Positions 27,001-33,680 of a stretch of 64,000 nt of DNA are shown in pieces (within the stretch, counting starts at the first letter, position 1; the number at the start of each line of letters is the position of its first letter). The stretch covers positions 34,930,126 through 34,994,125 of the forward strand of contig CM019709.1 of the NCBI GenBank assembly GCA_009760885.1. The letters are read 5' to 3'. A program made the position numbers and the translations under genes. The DNA is from Achatina immaculata. Lineage: Eukaryota > Mollusca > Gastropoda > Stylommatophora > Achatinidae. Below the pieces are notes generated by a model. It saw only the letters and a program-made list of their open reading frames with translations. It did not search any database and was not told the origin of the DNA.

Positions 27001-30000
27001 ATACACGTAGTCAGACACATTGTCTTTATGCACGTAGTCAGGCACATTATCTTTATACACGTTGTCAGGCATATTATCGTTATAAACGTGCTCCGACATA
27101 TTATCGTTATACATGTAGTCAGACACTTTACGTTTATACACGTGGTCAGACATATTATCGTTATATACGTGGTCAGACATATTATCTTTATACACGTGGT
27201 CATACATTTTATCTTTATACATGTGGTCAGACATATTATCTTTATACATGTGGTCAGACATATTATCTTTATACACGTGGTCAGACATATTATCTTTATA
27301 CACGTGATCAGACATATTATCTTTATATACGTGGTCAGGACCCCGGAGAGCCAGGTCGGTTCACGGAGGTGGGGTTCACTTACTGTCTGGGCCCAAATTA
27401 CACTCGGGACATTGCAGTGTTTTCCTGAATTTTGTGTTTAACAAGAAAATAAGAGAGAAAACAATCCCCCTCCCCCCACCTCCGATCTAATTAAAAGACC
27501 TGGCCTCAGGAGCACTGCCCGCCGCTCTATCCCCCTCCCCCAACCCCCCTTCTCACTGGGCCTGCATGTAATAACTATTACTATTATTTCAAAATTATTA
27601 ATATTCTAAAAGTAATTTGCGATACTTCTTCTTGGCAATTACGAAACAGTTCTTTGAAACACTACAACTTAACCGTTTAAAACACTCGTAGCATTTGTGT
27701 TTCTAAAAGTATCGTCATTTTATTTTTTTAAAAAAAAGACAACTATCTCTGGAATTTATTCCATTGCGACTCCGCATTTATTCCTAGATCTAGGGGATGT
27801 TATTCAGGAAGTGGTGACATTTGTTTGCTATTTTTTTTTTGTTGGATGAATTATTATGACATTTTTTAAAGCAGTAATTTCTTTTTCTCCCGTCTTTGTA
27901 TGATGGGTTACAACATGCAAAGTAATAATTCACTTAGTTTCGTATTTGCATTGTGTATACTGTTCTTTTTTTGTGTATATAAATTTTGTGTGTGCAGGTA
28001 TATTATTCATTAATTACCTATCTTTCGCCTTGCTGACACCTTTCTTTTTTTTCTCTCTCTCTCTCTCTCTCCCTCTCTCTGTTCCCCTCCCCCCACCCTA
28101 CTTCCCTAACCCCACCCCCAACCATAACCCTCTAAAGCAGTATTTTCCAGGCTTATTTTGTCCCAGGTCACGTCCCCAACTAACCCATCCCCCACCCCCC
28201 CATAGGGAGCTATATACTACTTCATTTGAAAACATTTTTTTGTTCACACAGTAGACATAATTCTTGCTGCTGATTGTTTGGTGCTGTTGTAAATCCGTAT
28301 TTCACGTACTGTCTACACTACATTGTCTACATTATACTGTCTACACCATATTGTCTACATTACATTGTCTGCATTATATTGTCTACACTATACTGTCTAC
28401 ACCATATTGTCTGCACTATACTGTCTACAGTACATTGTCTACATTTATACTGTCCACACCATATTGTCTGCACTACACTGTCTGCACTATACTCTTTACA
28501 CCATATCGTCTACATTATATTGTCCACATCATATTATCTACATTATAGTAATCTACATTATATTGTCTACACTATACAGTCTACACCGTATTGTCTATAT
28601 ATATTGTCAGCGTGTGCCGTTGGTGACATTCTTGGCTTAAATTCTGGACTCTCAGAAGCGATGTTCCGCTAGTGGTAGATACTTGTGGTAAATACTTGTG
28701 GTAGACACTAGTGGTAGATACTTGTGGTAGATACTAGTGGTAGATACTTCATCGTTCAGGAGAAAGAAAAAAAAACATCTGGCGGCCTACGCATCCCGTG
28801 ATGGCAGTTAATAAGAGGATCTTTACACCCAGTCGAGGCCACTAAAGCCCCTGCCTCTTTTATACCCTTTGGACTATCAATGGAAGGTATTTCTGCCCCC
28901 GTCTGCAACTTCATTTTCCCTAAACGCCCCCTACTGTCACCTTTTCTTACACTGCCCCCCCCCCCCAACTGATCCTTCTTCTTTCACCGACCCTATTCCG
29001 GGGGGGGGGGGCGTTATCACCTATTTTGGGAAACACTGTTCTAACTCACCACGAGGCTGAAAACTAAAGTCCTCACACGCTGGCCAATCTCTGGAGAAAT
29101 GTCTGAGCCAAACTGCTGCAGGGTTGTCAGGAAGCGCTTCAACTTGCTCAGCTGCCTGGCCCCACAAGCTGGAGGCAGTTGCTGGTCCGAGGAGGAAGTC
29201 ATCAACGATGCTATGGAGGACGGAGACGGTCCATTCGGACTGTCAGCAGGGGAATGGCTCTCTTTAGCACCTGTGGGATGTGATGGATCATTAGTTTATA
29301 AAACCGCTCTATCTCTTTCTCACCCCTCCCTCTCTACCATCCTCTCTCTCCCTCCCTCTCCCTACCCTCTCTCCCCCATCTCTCTCTGTCCCCCCCTCTC
29401 TGCCCCCTCTCTCTCAAGGTCCCTGCCGAAAGGGGTAGGATATCATGTCCTTCCATAACCCTCCATCCCTTCCCTCTTTACCTTGTGTACCTCCACAGTC
29501 TCTTCACTGAGCATTGCCTAGTGCCAGGAAGCCACGCCCTCGAACATCTTTTCTCTCTGTCTACCTCTGTCTCTTCTATCTTCTTATCTTTCCTGATGCC
29601 AGCAGCTGTTCTAGACCCTCCTCTCCTCCAAACATGGCCCCACAAATTTAGACTGTCATTTCCTGATCTTCGTTATAATTTTCCTTGTATCTTTCCTTCA
29701 GAACTTCCACATTCGATTTTCTCTCTGTCCAATGGTACCTTCAGCATTTGTCTTAAGAACCACATTTCTGTTGGCACCAGTCCTCTTTATATCTTTGTAC
29801 CGACCGCCCAGGCTTTGCATCCATGGATCAGGGTTGGTTGGACGTAACACTGTAGCACTCTCTTCCTTTCAGAACATGCACCACAAGAACCACCCCCCCC
29901 CCCAAGCAAAACAGTCTATAATGACTGATATAAACAAGTGACTCTGAAGACATGTAATGTAATACACTACTTCCTGACACATTCTATCAGGCTGTTGTTT

Positions 30001-30899
30001 AAATTCATATGAGAAAAGGACAAACAAAAAAACATTTCTTTGTTTTCTGGCCAAAAAAAAGCAATCAACAACACAGCGAATGTAATCATTTTATTTCCCT
30101 GTAAAAATGTATTTGGAGCGCGAGCAGGATTAAAGTTAGCTTTTTTTTTTTAAACAGCAACTGTTGCTACGGAAAACAACAAAAGTAACTGTTGCTATGG
30201 AAAACAGCACAATCAACTGTTGCTACGGAAAACAGCAAAAGCAACTGTTGCTACGGAAAACAACAAAAGCAACTGTTCCTACGGAAAACAGCAAAAGCTA
30301 CAGTTGCTATAGAAAACAGCACAGATGTTGCTATAGAAAACAGCAAAAGCAACTGTTGCTACAGAAAACAGCACAACTGTTGCTACAGAAAACAGCAAAG
30401 GCAACTGTTGCTACAGAAAATAGCACAACTGTTGCTACAGAAAACAGAAAATAGCACAACTGTTGCTACAGAAAACAATAAAAGCAACTGTTGCTACAGA
30501 AAATAGCACAACTGTTGCTACAGAAAACAGAAAATAGCACAACTGTTGCTACAGAAAACAGCAAAACCAACTGTTGCTACAGAAAACAGAAAATAACACA
30601 ACTGTTGCTACAGAAAACAGAAAATAGCACAACTGTTGCTACAGAAAACAGCAAAACCAACTGTTGCTATAGAAAACAGCACTAATTTTGCTACAGAAAA
30701 CAGCAAAACCAACTGTTGCTACAGAAAACAATAAAATCAACTGTTGCTACAGAAAACAGCTCACCTGAGGTTCCGCTACTAGAAGACAGAGGGCGGCTTG
30801 AGGGCGGCGATTCGGGCGCTGTAGAAACTTTTAACGAATGTGTGGAGTGGAGGGTTACCTTTATATCCGGACTACTAGGCATTGTGTACTCACGAGGAT
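6951..30899 (-). CDS. nvy: CBFA2T/ETO/MTG (nervy, RUNX1T1-like) transcriptional corepressor, whole split gene
   Basis: Nine minus-strand exons join in frame into a 613-residue protein starting at the ATG at 30882-30880, close to the roughly 580-650 residues usual for the family. All four Nervy homology regions are present in order: NHR1/TAFH (about residues 70-178), NHR2 (about 295-350), NHR3 (about 370-440) and the NHR4 MYND zinc finger (448-484). Family members are nuclear scaffolds that do not bind DNA strongly; they bridge DNA-binding factors (E proteins, zinc-finger factors) to HDAC/NCoR/SMRT complexes. Every intron is GT-AG, and phases at all eight junctions agree. Introns run from 1.4 to 4.4 kb and hold LINEs and minisatellites. 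Exonic sequence shows no frameshift or stop, so the gene looks intact. Vertebrates have three paralogs and most invertebrates one. The exons were joined by reading splice sites, not from transcript data. Confidence 0.93.
7885..8110. repeat. GC-richer segment of unknown origin plus start of short repeats
   Basis: Contains tggtcctcgttaagtcccg, a small palindromic gtgtggaccacacg, and the phrase gcgggattgcgtgacacc. It differs in composition from the flanking intron, so it is probably an unclassified transposon fragment. Confidence 0.35.
8120..8186. repeat. 15-bp minisatellite (ttaagcctttaagtt)
   Basis: About four to five copies of taagcctttaagtta in the last CBFA2T intron. Confidence 0.8.
8405..8695 (-). 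mobile_element. tRNA-derived SINE (family 3), reverse orientation
   Basis: Shares its body with the copy at 23035-23285 (catgccattaaggca, atatggtgttaggccc, tctctggtacccatttttag). It ends on the right in a degraded tRNA-like head (gctaaccaggccacc). Confidence 0.55.
8785..11792 (+). mobile_element. Near-complete LINE group B (RTE-like), antisense in the last CBFA2T intron
   Basis: A leader with ctggcaggtccaaccaagca leads to the endonuclease start at 9021 ([20 protein letters not shown], then [12 protein letters not shown]). Further endonuclease pieces lie at 9311-9598. The RT palm follows (10271-10653 and 10775-11089: [24 protein letters not shown]), then [18 protein letters not shown] and ERMEENRQ...GRPRQRW. 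Two catalytic positions are lost: the endonuclease Glu reads Lys (ALQKIRW) and YADD reads YADN. Many stops. About 3 kb, the normal RTE length. It lies opposite to the host gene. Confidence 0.85.
11812..12005 (-). CDS. nvy: CBFA2T exon: NHR3 coiled coil (residues 382-446)
   Basis: The acceptor is ctccctag|CAGA and the donor TCTGAG|gtaaat. It encodes [20 protein letters not shown], then an Ala/Glu/Lys-rich helix ending NVQEESSE. This aligns with human AEEAVNEVKRQAMTELQKAV...QQEDSSE. NHR3 is a predicted coiled coil that contributes to contacts with corepressor and PKA subunits. The exon is flanked downstream by the antisense LINE-B copy and upstream by a (CAT)n tract at 12053. Confidence 0.95.
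12053..12082. repeat. (CAT)n microsatellite
   Basis: Ten triplets. They serve as the 3' tail of the minus-strand element that follows. Confidence 0.9.
12083..12452 (-). mobile_element. Short RTE-derived element: 5' leader plus endonuclease start joined to a (GAT)n tail
   Basis: Minus-sense sequence has a GC-rich leader and [20 protein letters not shown], then [20 protein letters not shown], the start of an RTE apurinic endonuclease. It then passes directly into a trinucleotide tail. All RT sequence is missing. It may be a short internally deleted, non-autonomous element or simply a deleted copy. Confidence 0.6.
12895..13001 (+). mobile_element. tRNA-derived SINE (family 1), head only
   Basis: Good A box (ctagcgtagtggttagagca) and B box (gggttcgaatc), then gggattttttt and ggccccgaggtcgacc. 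A fuller copy lies at 63290. Not a tRNA gene: the anticodon arm does not fold well and the body continues. Confidence 0.75.
13002..13445 (-). mobile_element. LINE group A, 3' end
   Basis: Starts with the (CATT)n tail complement and gcgtgttccttgtggaac, then runs back through GHIKRH to the thumb region (ccaggtcatatgttgcgatg). It is inserted at the end of the SINE body. Confidence 0.8.
13470..13660. mobile_element. Two small group A pieces in opposite orientation
   Basis: Plus-sense ataatgggaaaaaagaaag with gaagaccaagacgaagatgg (13475-13530) is followed by minus-sense catgacgtttaatgtgttca through to about 13660. The minus piece lacks the 3' end. Confidence 0.55.
13661..14420. other. Intron sequence, nothing recognised
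   Basis: No clear repeat or exon. The minus ORF 13657-13887 has no codon support and no family match. Confidence 0.4.
14421..14634 (-). CDS. nvy: CBFA2T exon: NHR2 helix and start of NHR3 (residues 311-381)
   Basis: The acceptor is ttctacag|ATGC and the donor GAGCAG|gtgact. The first residues, [20 protein letters not shown], are the diagnostic NHR2 amphipathic helix (human LLNCIMDMVEKTRRSL). DREEVSLW matches DREELNYW. The C-terminal part, [12 protein letters not shown], reads like the start of NHR3. The Gly/Ser-rich linker seen between NHR2 and NHR3 in vertebrates is shorter here. The exon ends one base into an Ala codon that the next exon completes. Confidence 0.93.
14845..15005 (+). mobile_element. 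LINE group C, 3' tip
   Basis: Contains aagctctaaagaggaca, cataaaatcccttgatgagg and gagccctatgtaatgttt, ending in the ggaaggatgtaaga tail. Confidence 0.75.
15055..15345 (-). mobile_element. LINE group G, C-terminal fragment
   Basis: Minus-sense translation reads [20 protein letters not shown] then PMQGVKGG. The same motif, plus sense, recurs at 46905-47080. The sequence from 15345 to 15650 is unassigned. Confidence 0.5.
15655..15998. repeat. 24-bp minisatellite in 48-bp higher-order pairs
   Basis: Two unit types, ataactccaccttgtttccc and ataactcctacttgttccac, alternate, about 14 units in all. Units of 24 bp keep every frame open, giving 120-170-codon ORFs on both strands that are artefacts. 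Confidence 0.92.
15999..16025 (+). mobile_element. Group A 3' tail remnant
   Basis: aaaggacatgcaaatgaatg followed by aata matches the last 25 bases of group A LINEs. Confidence 0.5.
16300..16490 (+). mobile_element. LINE group C, 3' end
   Basis: From aggtcgaccacgtgaaacgc through cttgaaaagctcgcc to acggcacgggaaggatgtaa. Confidence 0.8.
16510..16890 (-). mobile_element. 3' region of a different LINE with a C2H2-like end
   Basis: Minus-sense reading contains a Cys/His pattern ([16 protein letters not shown], then RTDTPLL) and ends [13 protein letters not shown]. Such a terminal zinc-knuckle-like segment is common in molluscan and echinoderm non-LTR elements. It carries frameshifts. Confidence 0.45.
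17037..17104 (-). CDS. nvy: CBFA2T exon: start of NHR2 (residues 288-310)
   Basis: A 68-nt exon with acceptor atttcacag|GTTT and donor GAAACT|gtaagt. It encodes [20 protein letters not shown] followed by VET. The DDDWRHVET piece corresponds to AEEWKHLDH of human NHR2, the helix that mediates homo- and hetero-tetramer formation. One base from the previous exon is needed at the start, and it ends in phase 0. The other two frames are ruled out by the phases of both neighbours. Confidence 0.88.
17165..17515 (-). repeat. Dispersed repeat R1, copy 2
   Basis: Full-length like copy 1: head tctccctgtaactgcgagct at the right and tgaagacgctg at the left. It begins about 60 bp upstream (minus sense) of the CBFA2T exon 17037-17104. 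Confidence 0.8.
17514..17561. repeat. (CCAA)n microsatellite
   Basis: About 11 tetramers at the head of R1. Confidence 0.95.
17755..17850 (-). mobile_element. LINE group C, 3' tip
   Basis: Complement of the C tail (cttcccgtgccattaaacgt) and the last 25 codons. Confidence 0.7.
17860..18020 (+). mobile_element. RNase H fragment of a retroelement with triplicated 18-bp unit
   Basis: The frame reads [28 protein letters not shown], then [11 protein letters not shown]. The W-x-PGHxGxxGNExAD-xA pattern is the RNase H active-site region of retroelements. The GVHGN piece is repeated three times in tandem, in frame. Confidence 0.6.
18021..18140 (+). repeat. Dispersed repeat R1, copy 3 (head only)
   Basis: ctccctgtaactgcgagctg, gcagccgatgctgtagag, gcgtgggagcgg and gtactttttcagcct in order. 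Confidence 0.75.
18141..19050. other. Intron sequence, nothing recognised
   Basis: A C-run/A-run at 18330-18350 and a 143-codon ORF (18367-18798) with no family resemblance and no splice fit. Probably unclassified repeat or unique intron. Confidence 0.4.
19055..20665 (-). mobile_element. LINE group D (RTE-like), RT and C terminus
   Basis: The longest uninterrupted LINE frame in the window (19881-19129): [20 protein letters not shown], then [52 protein letters not shown] and [19 protein letters not shown]. Upstream pieces at 20651-20451 ([18 protein letters not shown]) and 20314-20117 ([17 protein letters not shown]) are RT fingers and palm in shifted frames. No endonuclease is present, so it is 5'-truncated. 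It lies in the same orientation as the host gene. Confidence 0.85.
20666..21157. other. Intron sequence, nothing recognised
   Basis: No repeat or exon seen between the LINE and the exon donor at 21158. Confidence 0.4.
21158..21408 (-). CDS. nvy: CBFA2T exon: linker between NHR1 and NHR2 (residues 204-287)
   Basis: The acceptor is ctttagcag|AATG and the donor GTTACA|gtaagt. The product starts [11 protein letters not shown]...NPSKR, which parallels human RTKENGFDRE...HPSKR. A Ser/Pro-rich part, a GPIRLEDV motif (compare HYRLDDMA) and an Arg/Glu-rich run (about 255-280) follow. The acceptor is a NAGNAG-type site (ttagcag). Using the AG three bases upstream would give Ser-Arg in place of Arg; the downstream site gives the better match to the family. 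Phase 2 in, phase 1 out. Confidence 0.88.
21432..21832. repeat. 44-bp minisatellite, about 9 copies
   Basis: Unit agactgcatagctacaagg plus gtataataaatttagcattt plus cagaa. It starts about 25 bp upstream of the CBFA2T acceptor at 21409. Confidence 0.9.
21895..22155 (+). mobile_element. LINE group E, 3' end
   Basis: Reads [19 protein letters not shown], then [19 protein letters not shown] and [16 protein letters not shown]. Matches the minus-strand copy at 60.5-61.1 kb. Confidence 0.8.
22525..22610 (+). mobile_element. SINE family 3, head
   Basis: tactgagtggcgaagtggtt (A box) and cggtggttcatacc (decayed B box). Confidence 0.5.
22611..23034. other. Pyrimidine-rich intron sequence
   Basis: C/T-rich with short ctccc blocks. 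No gene or clear repeat. Confidence 0.4.
23035..23285 (-). mobile_element. SINE family 3, reverse, best copy
   Basis: The right end holds a clear tRNA-like head on the minus strand: gagtggcgaagtggttagta and gggttcgaatcc. The body includes caggcgtgatactaacc, tctacagctgggtgac and agcccatattttccttgacc. Confidence 0.7.
23440..23585 (+). mobile_element. SINE family 3, body piece
   Basis: caggcggtgtggtgatcac (head) then gtgctgacaggtcaaggaaa and atatcccatatccccaag, the opposite strand of the copy at 23035. Confidence 0.55.
23915..24410 (+). mobile_element. LINE group A, 3' end
   Basis: From aagttgtggagaggaacat through [27 protein letters not shown] and [19 protein letters not shown] to a (GAAT)n tail at 24400. 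Confidence 0.85.
24556..24721 (-). repeat. 83-bp tandem duplication of exon end plus donor
   Basis: Two copies (24639-24721, containing the real exon end and donor, and 24556-24638, intronic) differ at about three positions. Both contain cgagaacgggaagaggtgtt and a gtaggg donor, and end ttatttatagcccccg. Confidence 0.93.
24682..24863 (-). CDS. nvy: CBFA2T exon: end of NHR1/TAFH (residues 144-203), 3' end tandemly duplicated
   Basis: The acceptor is cttcacag|GCCA and the donor CAGAAAG|gtaggg. It encodes [19 protein letters not shown] followed by [15 protein letters not shown], then a linker ending [13 protein letters not shown]. The exon ends two bases into an Arg codon, which the next exon completes (phase 2). 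The last 40 bases of the exon, its donor and the start of the intron form the first copy of an 83-bp tandem duplication. The second copy (24556-24638) lies in the intron and carries its own potential donor. Confidence 0.94.
24975..25238 (+). mobile_element. SINE family 2
   Basis: Head gtggtgtagcggatagtaca; body gaccgaccagccccaaaat, gacagcaaggacagcaagga and tagaaatgtgaaggcactga, as at 5450-5730. Confidence 0.65.
25250..25870. repeat. 33-37-bp minisatellite, about 17 copies
   Basis: Unit aaactatacattatttagca plus agatttggtactg, with a variant carrying an extra atat. Lies in the NHR1 intron. Confidence 0.92.
25955..26065 (-). mobile_element. LINE group C, 3' tip
   Basis: Complement of the C tail (cttcccgtgcttttaaatgt) and the last codons. 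Its end lies about 180 bp from the exon donor at 26248. Confidence 0.7.
26248..26337 (-). CDS. nvy: CBFA2T exon: middle of NHR1/TAFH (residues 114-143)
   Basis: A 90-nt phase-0 exon with acceptor ctccacag|AACT and donor CTCAAG|gtaaga. It encodes [18 protein letters not shown] followed by [12 protein letters not shown], the central TAFH helices. Compared with the human protein the only notable change is SHQS for STLT before IEEF. It lies between a (CCAT)n-rich stretch upstream and a LINE-C 3' fragment downstream. Confidence 0.95.
26627..26720. repeat. (CCAT)n microsatellite
   Basis: About 23 tetramers with one ctat interruption. Confidence 0.97.
26837..26900. repeat. (TTTC)n tract
   Basis: Pure pyrimidine tract. 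On the minus strand it is a GAAA-rich stretch. Confidence 0.9.
26915..27340. repeat. 27-bp minisatellite, about 16 copies
   Basis: Unit cagacatattatctttatac plus acgtggt. Divisible by three, so both strands show 100-150-codon open frames (for example SDHVYKDNM repeats). Not a gene. Confidence 0.93.
27341..28305. other. Intron with C-rich and T-rich stretches
   Basis: C-runs at 27465-27550 and 28080-28205, and a (TC)n at 28052-28080. No exon fits between 26337 and 29050. Confidence 0.5.
28308..28605. repeat. 14-bp minisatellite, about 20 copies
   Basis: Unit tgtctacattatac with variants tgtctacaccatat and tgtctgcactatac. All three plus frames are open by chance. Confidence 0.92.
28668..28752. 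repeat. 14-bp minisatellite (tgtggtagatacta)
   Basis: Six copies, separate from the previous array. Confidence 0.85.
29050..29270 (-). CDS. nvy: CBFA2T exon: Ser/Pro linker and first half of NHR1/TAFH (residues 40-113)
   Basis: The acceptor is tcccacag|GTGC and the donor CTCGTG|gtgagt. The protein goes from a Ser-rich linker (about 40-68) into [17 protein letters not shown] and then [17 protein letters not shown]. This is the near-invariant start of the TAFH/NHR1 domain, a helical bundle that binds short motifs in E proteins and other factors. Phase 1 in, phase 0 out. It is among the most conserved parts of the gene and would be the best probe for the species. A TC-rich tract and a LINE fragment lie directly upstream in the intron. 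Confidence 0.95.
29300..29430. repeat. Pyrimidine-rich (CT)n/(CCCT)n tract
   Basis: On the minus strand it is a purine-rich stretch upstream of the exon acceptor at 29271. Confidence 0.8.
29485..29875 (-). mobile_element. LINE fragment (D-like RT C terminus)
   Basis: Minus sense shows remnants of the Q-x-CGS-x-KC-RYHWTER segment equivalent to [14 protein letters not shown], but it is heavily decayed. Confidence 0.45.
29876..30149. other. Intron sequence, nothing recognised
   Basis: A C-run at 29891. No exon or repeat recognised. Confidence 0.4.
30150..30759. repeat. About 28-bp minisatellite touching a CBFA2T splice donor
   Basis: More than 20 units of caactgttgctacagaaaac with agcaaaag-type spacers. 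The array runs to within six bases of the donor of exon 30765-30899. On the gene strand each unit reads tgctgttttctgtagcaaca, that is, a pyrimidine tract followed by tag. Confidence 0.93.
30765..30899 (-). CDS. nvy: CBFA2T exon with conserved MPSSPD start (residues 1-39)
   Basis: The acceptor is tttgcag|ATCC at 30900-30901 and the donor CTCAG|gtgagc at 30764-30763. The reading frame contains [16 protein letters not shown], matching the MPDSPVDVKTQ start conserved across vertebrate family members. The rest is a Ser/Pro-rich linker ([16 protein letters not shown]). The first two bases complete a codon from an upstream exon (phase 1), so the ATG at 30882 may be internal to a longer form or may be the start when an upstream exon is untranslated. 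The last base G joins GT of the next exon to make Gly. The intron that follows begins with a minisatellite only a few bases after the donor. Confidence 0.85.
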
Positions 30900-31014
30900 C
30901 TGCAAACAGAGCGTTTAAGTGCAGTAATAACTATACAGCAAATAAATAACTTTATGGGTATAGTAATAACTATACAGCAAATAAATAACTTTATAAGTAT
31001 AGTAATAACTGTCT

Positions 31015-31855
31015 TATATCTTATATATCTTATATCCTTCCCGTGCCGTTAAACGTCACATAGGGCTCGCAAAGTAGTTCGCCAATTTTTTCTGTCTTCG
31101 GCGAGTCTTTAAACCTCATCAAAGGATTTTATGCCTGTTAATTTGGCCTCTCTTAATAATGTCCTCTTCAGAGTCTGCCTCTTTTTCTTCGGCCTGTTGT
31201 GTTCCACTTGATAGCTTGCTTTGGGATTCTCTGATCATTTCTTCTCATCAAGTGACCAACATATGTCCATCTCCTTTTCCTGATCACCCATGAAACTGGT
31301 TGTTGTTCAGTCATCTATCTTATCTCTGCAATGTTCTTGAATTCGTTGCACTTGATGCCGAGTATTTTCCTTAGGCATTTGTTTTCAAAAGAGTCTAATT
31401 TCTTGTCTATTTCTTTAGTTGTTTTCCAGCTTTCGCATGCATAAATGAGGGTGGATATTACATTTGAATTGAATAGTCTTAACTTGGTTTTTGTGCTTAT
31501 AACTTTTGAATTCCATATGTTCTCAAGATTCTTGAAGATTGATGCTGCTTTTGCAATTCTGATCCTAACTTCCTTTCCAGTGTCACCATCCTGGTCTATG
31601 TAGCTGCCAAGGTATGCAAATTGATTGACTTCTTCAATATCTGTCCCTTCTATGTGTATTTTTCAATTTTGATTGATGGGAATTTTCATTATTTTTGTTT
31701 TGTCCTTGTTAATTTCAAGTCCTATTTTGCTAGCCAGTGAAGACAGGCTATCTGTTGTTTCTTGCATGGAATTCACATTATTACTGATAAGAGTTATGTC
31801 ATCAGCAAAATCAAAATCTTCTAGTTGGGTCCCATGTACCCAGTCAATACCTGTA
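31015..31855 (-). mobile_element. LINE group C, 5'-truncated, inside the AT-rich array
   Basis: Minus sense from DFDFADDITLISNNVNSMQE (catalytic FADD intact) through GLEINKDKTKIMK and the RRTYVGHLMRRN region to the C tail. Flanked on both sides by array units containing agtaataact. Confidence 0.88.
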
Positions 31856-32042
31856 GTAATAACTATACAGCAAATAAATAACAATATAAGTATAGTAATA
31901 ATGACAGCAAATGAATAACTGTACAAGTACAATAATAAATATAAAGAAAAGAAATAACTATATAAGTGCAAAATAACTATACAGCAAATAAATAAATATA
32001 CAAGTACAATAATAACTATACAGCAAATAAATAATCATACAA

Positions 32043-32215
32043 GTGCAGTCATCATCATCATCATCATTATCATCAGGTGCCGTGCTGACTTGGCGTTGGC
32101 TGCCATGCTTCACCACAGTACACGATCCTTCATGCGGGCCATTAGCTCAGTTGGTGATCTCCTCTCACACCATCCGTCAGACTGTCCAGTATCATTTCTC
32201 TTATGTATTAATAAC
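32043..32215 (-). mobile_element. LINE group D', short 3' end
   Basis: Begins with a (CAT)n tail complement and ggtgccgtgctgacttggcg; ends at cagtatcatttctctt. Inserted in the same array. Confidence 0.8.
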
Positions 32216-32975
32216 TATACAGCAAATAAATAACTATATAAGTATAGTAATAACAATAAAGCAAATAAATAACTGTAGTATACAGTACTGACTATAAAAC
32301 AAATAAAAAACAGTAAAATTCAGTAATAACTACAAAGTAAGTAAATAACCATATAAGTATAGCAATAAGTATAAAGCAGGTAAAGAACTATATAAGAACA
32401 GTAATAACTATAAAGCAAATAAATGTCTATATAATTACAGTACTAACTACAAAGCAAGTAAATAACTATAGAAGTACAGTAATAACTATAAAGCAAATAA
32501 ATTACTGTAGTATACAGTACTGACTCTAAAACAAATAAATGACAGAAAAATATAGTAATAACTATAAAGCAATAAATAACTATGTAAGTACAATAATAAT
32601 TATAAGCAAACAAATAACGATATAGATACAGTAATAAATTTAAAGTAAATAAATAACTATATAAGTACAGTAATAACTATAAAGCAAATAATAACTGTAA
32701 AAACGGATATAACTATAAAACAAATAAACAGTTATGTGGTACAGTAATAACTATAAAAGACATTTATAACTATAAAGCACGGTAATAGTTACAACGCGAT
32801 TAAATAATCGTTGTGTAAAGTACTAACTACAGTATAAAAATAGCAACGTACAGTAATTGCTATGAAATATATAAATATCGCAAAAACACAGTACGCAGCT
32901 ATACAACTAATAAATAAGAGTGAAAATATAGTAATAACTATAAAACAAATATATAACCGTAAAGCACAGTAATAA

Positions 32976-33680
32976 CTATGACAAAAACAAAGATAATGAA
33001 AAGTAATAGTGCAAGCAATAGCCTCATAGTAACAGAGGAAGTGCCAGTTGAGGAAGTAGAGTATTTCACATATTTAGGCATCATAGTGGATAAATACAGG
33101 GGAACAGAAAAAGATGTTAAAGCTAGAATAACAAAGGCCAGGACAGCATTTATTAAACTTAACACAATATGGTGATATTAAACAAGAACCAAGAACCATC
33201 AAAACAATAACCAGACTTAGAGTTTTCAATACAAACGTAAAGACTATCCTACCACATGGTTCAGAGACACGGGTTATGACCAAGACAATACAACAGAGGA
33301 TACAAACAATCATGAACTACTGCTTGCAGAGGATTTTAAACATTAAATGGCAGAACAAGATCAGGAACGAAGAAGTCTGGGAAAGGGCAGGACAAGAACC
33401 TATGAACCTACAAATCATGTCTAGGAAGTGGAGGTGGATTGGCCACACTCTGAGGAAACCCGACACCAGCATAGCAAGACAAGCACTGACATGGAATCCT
33501 CAAGGAAACAGAACACGAGGAAGACATAGGCTTACTTGGAGAAGAGAAATTATGACAGTGCTCAAAGACAAGGGGAGGAAGCAGAGAATAAAAAAAAAAA
33601 AACATTGAAGGAAACAGAATAATTCCAAGAACAGGGATGACTAGAGAACCTTCATCCGTGGCCTGTGCTCTCAACGCTTA
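32976..33680 (+). mobile_element. LINE group F, RT thumb and C terminus
   Basis: EVEYFTYLGIIVDKYRGTEK, DVKARITKARTAFIKLNTIW, then IMSRKWRWIGHTLRKPDTSI, ARQALTWNPQGNRTRGR and TWRREIMTVLKD. Ends with cctgtgctctcaacgc. Confidence 0.82.

Larger units (their letters stand above)
30945..32975. repeat. Degenerate AT-rich array (about 37-40 bp units), interrupted by LINEs
   Basis: Units of the type taataactataaagcaaata plus aataactatataagtacag recur throughout. The array is split by a group C LINE (31015-31855) and a D' tip (32043-32215). It continues with the same unit on both sides, so the array is older than the insertions. Confidence 0.88.

Noticed and set aside
26898..27441. Overlapping open frames on both strands (SDHVYKDNM and RGQTYYLYT repeats)
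   Set aside because: Product of the 27-bp minisatellite.
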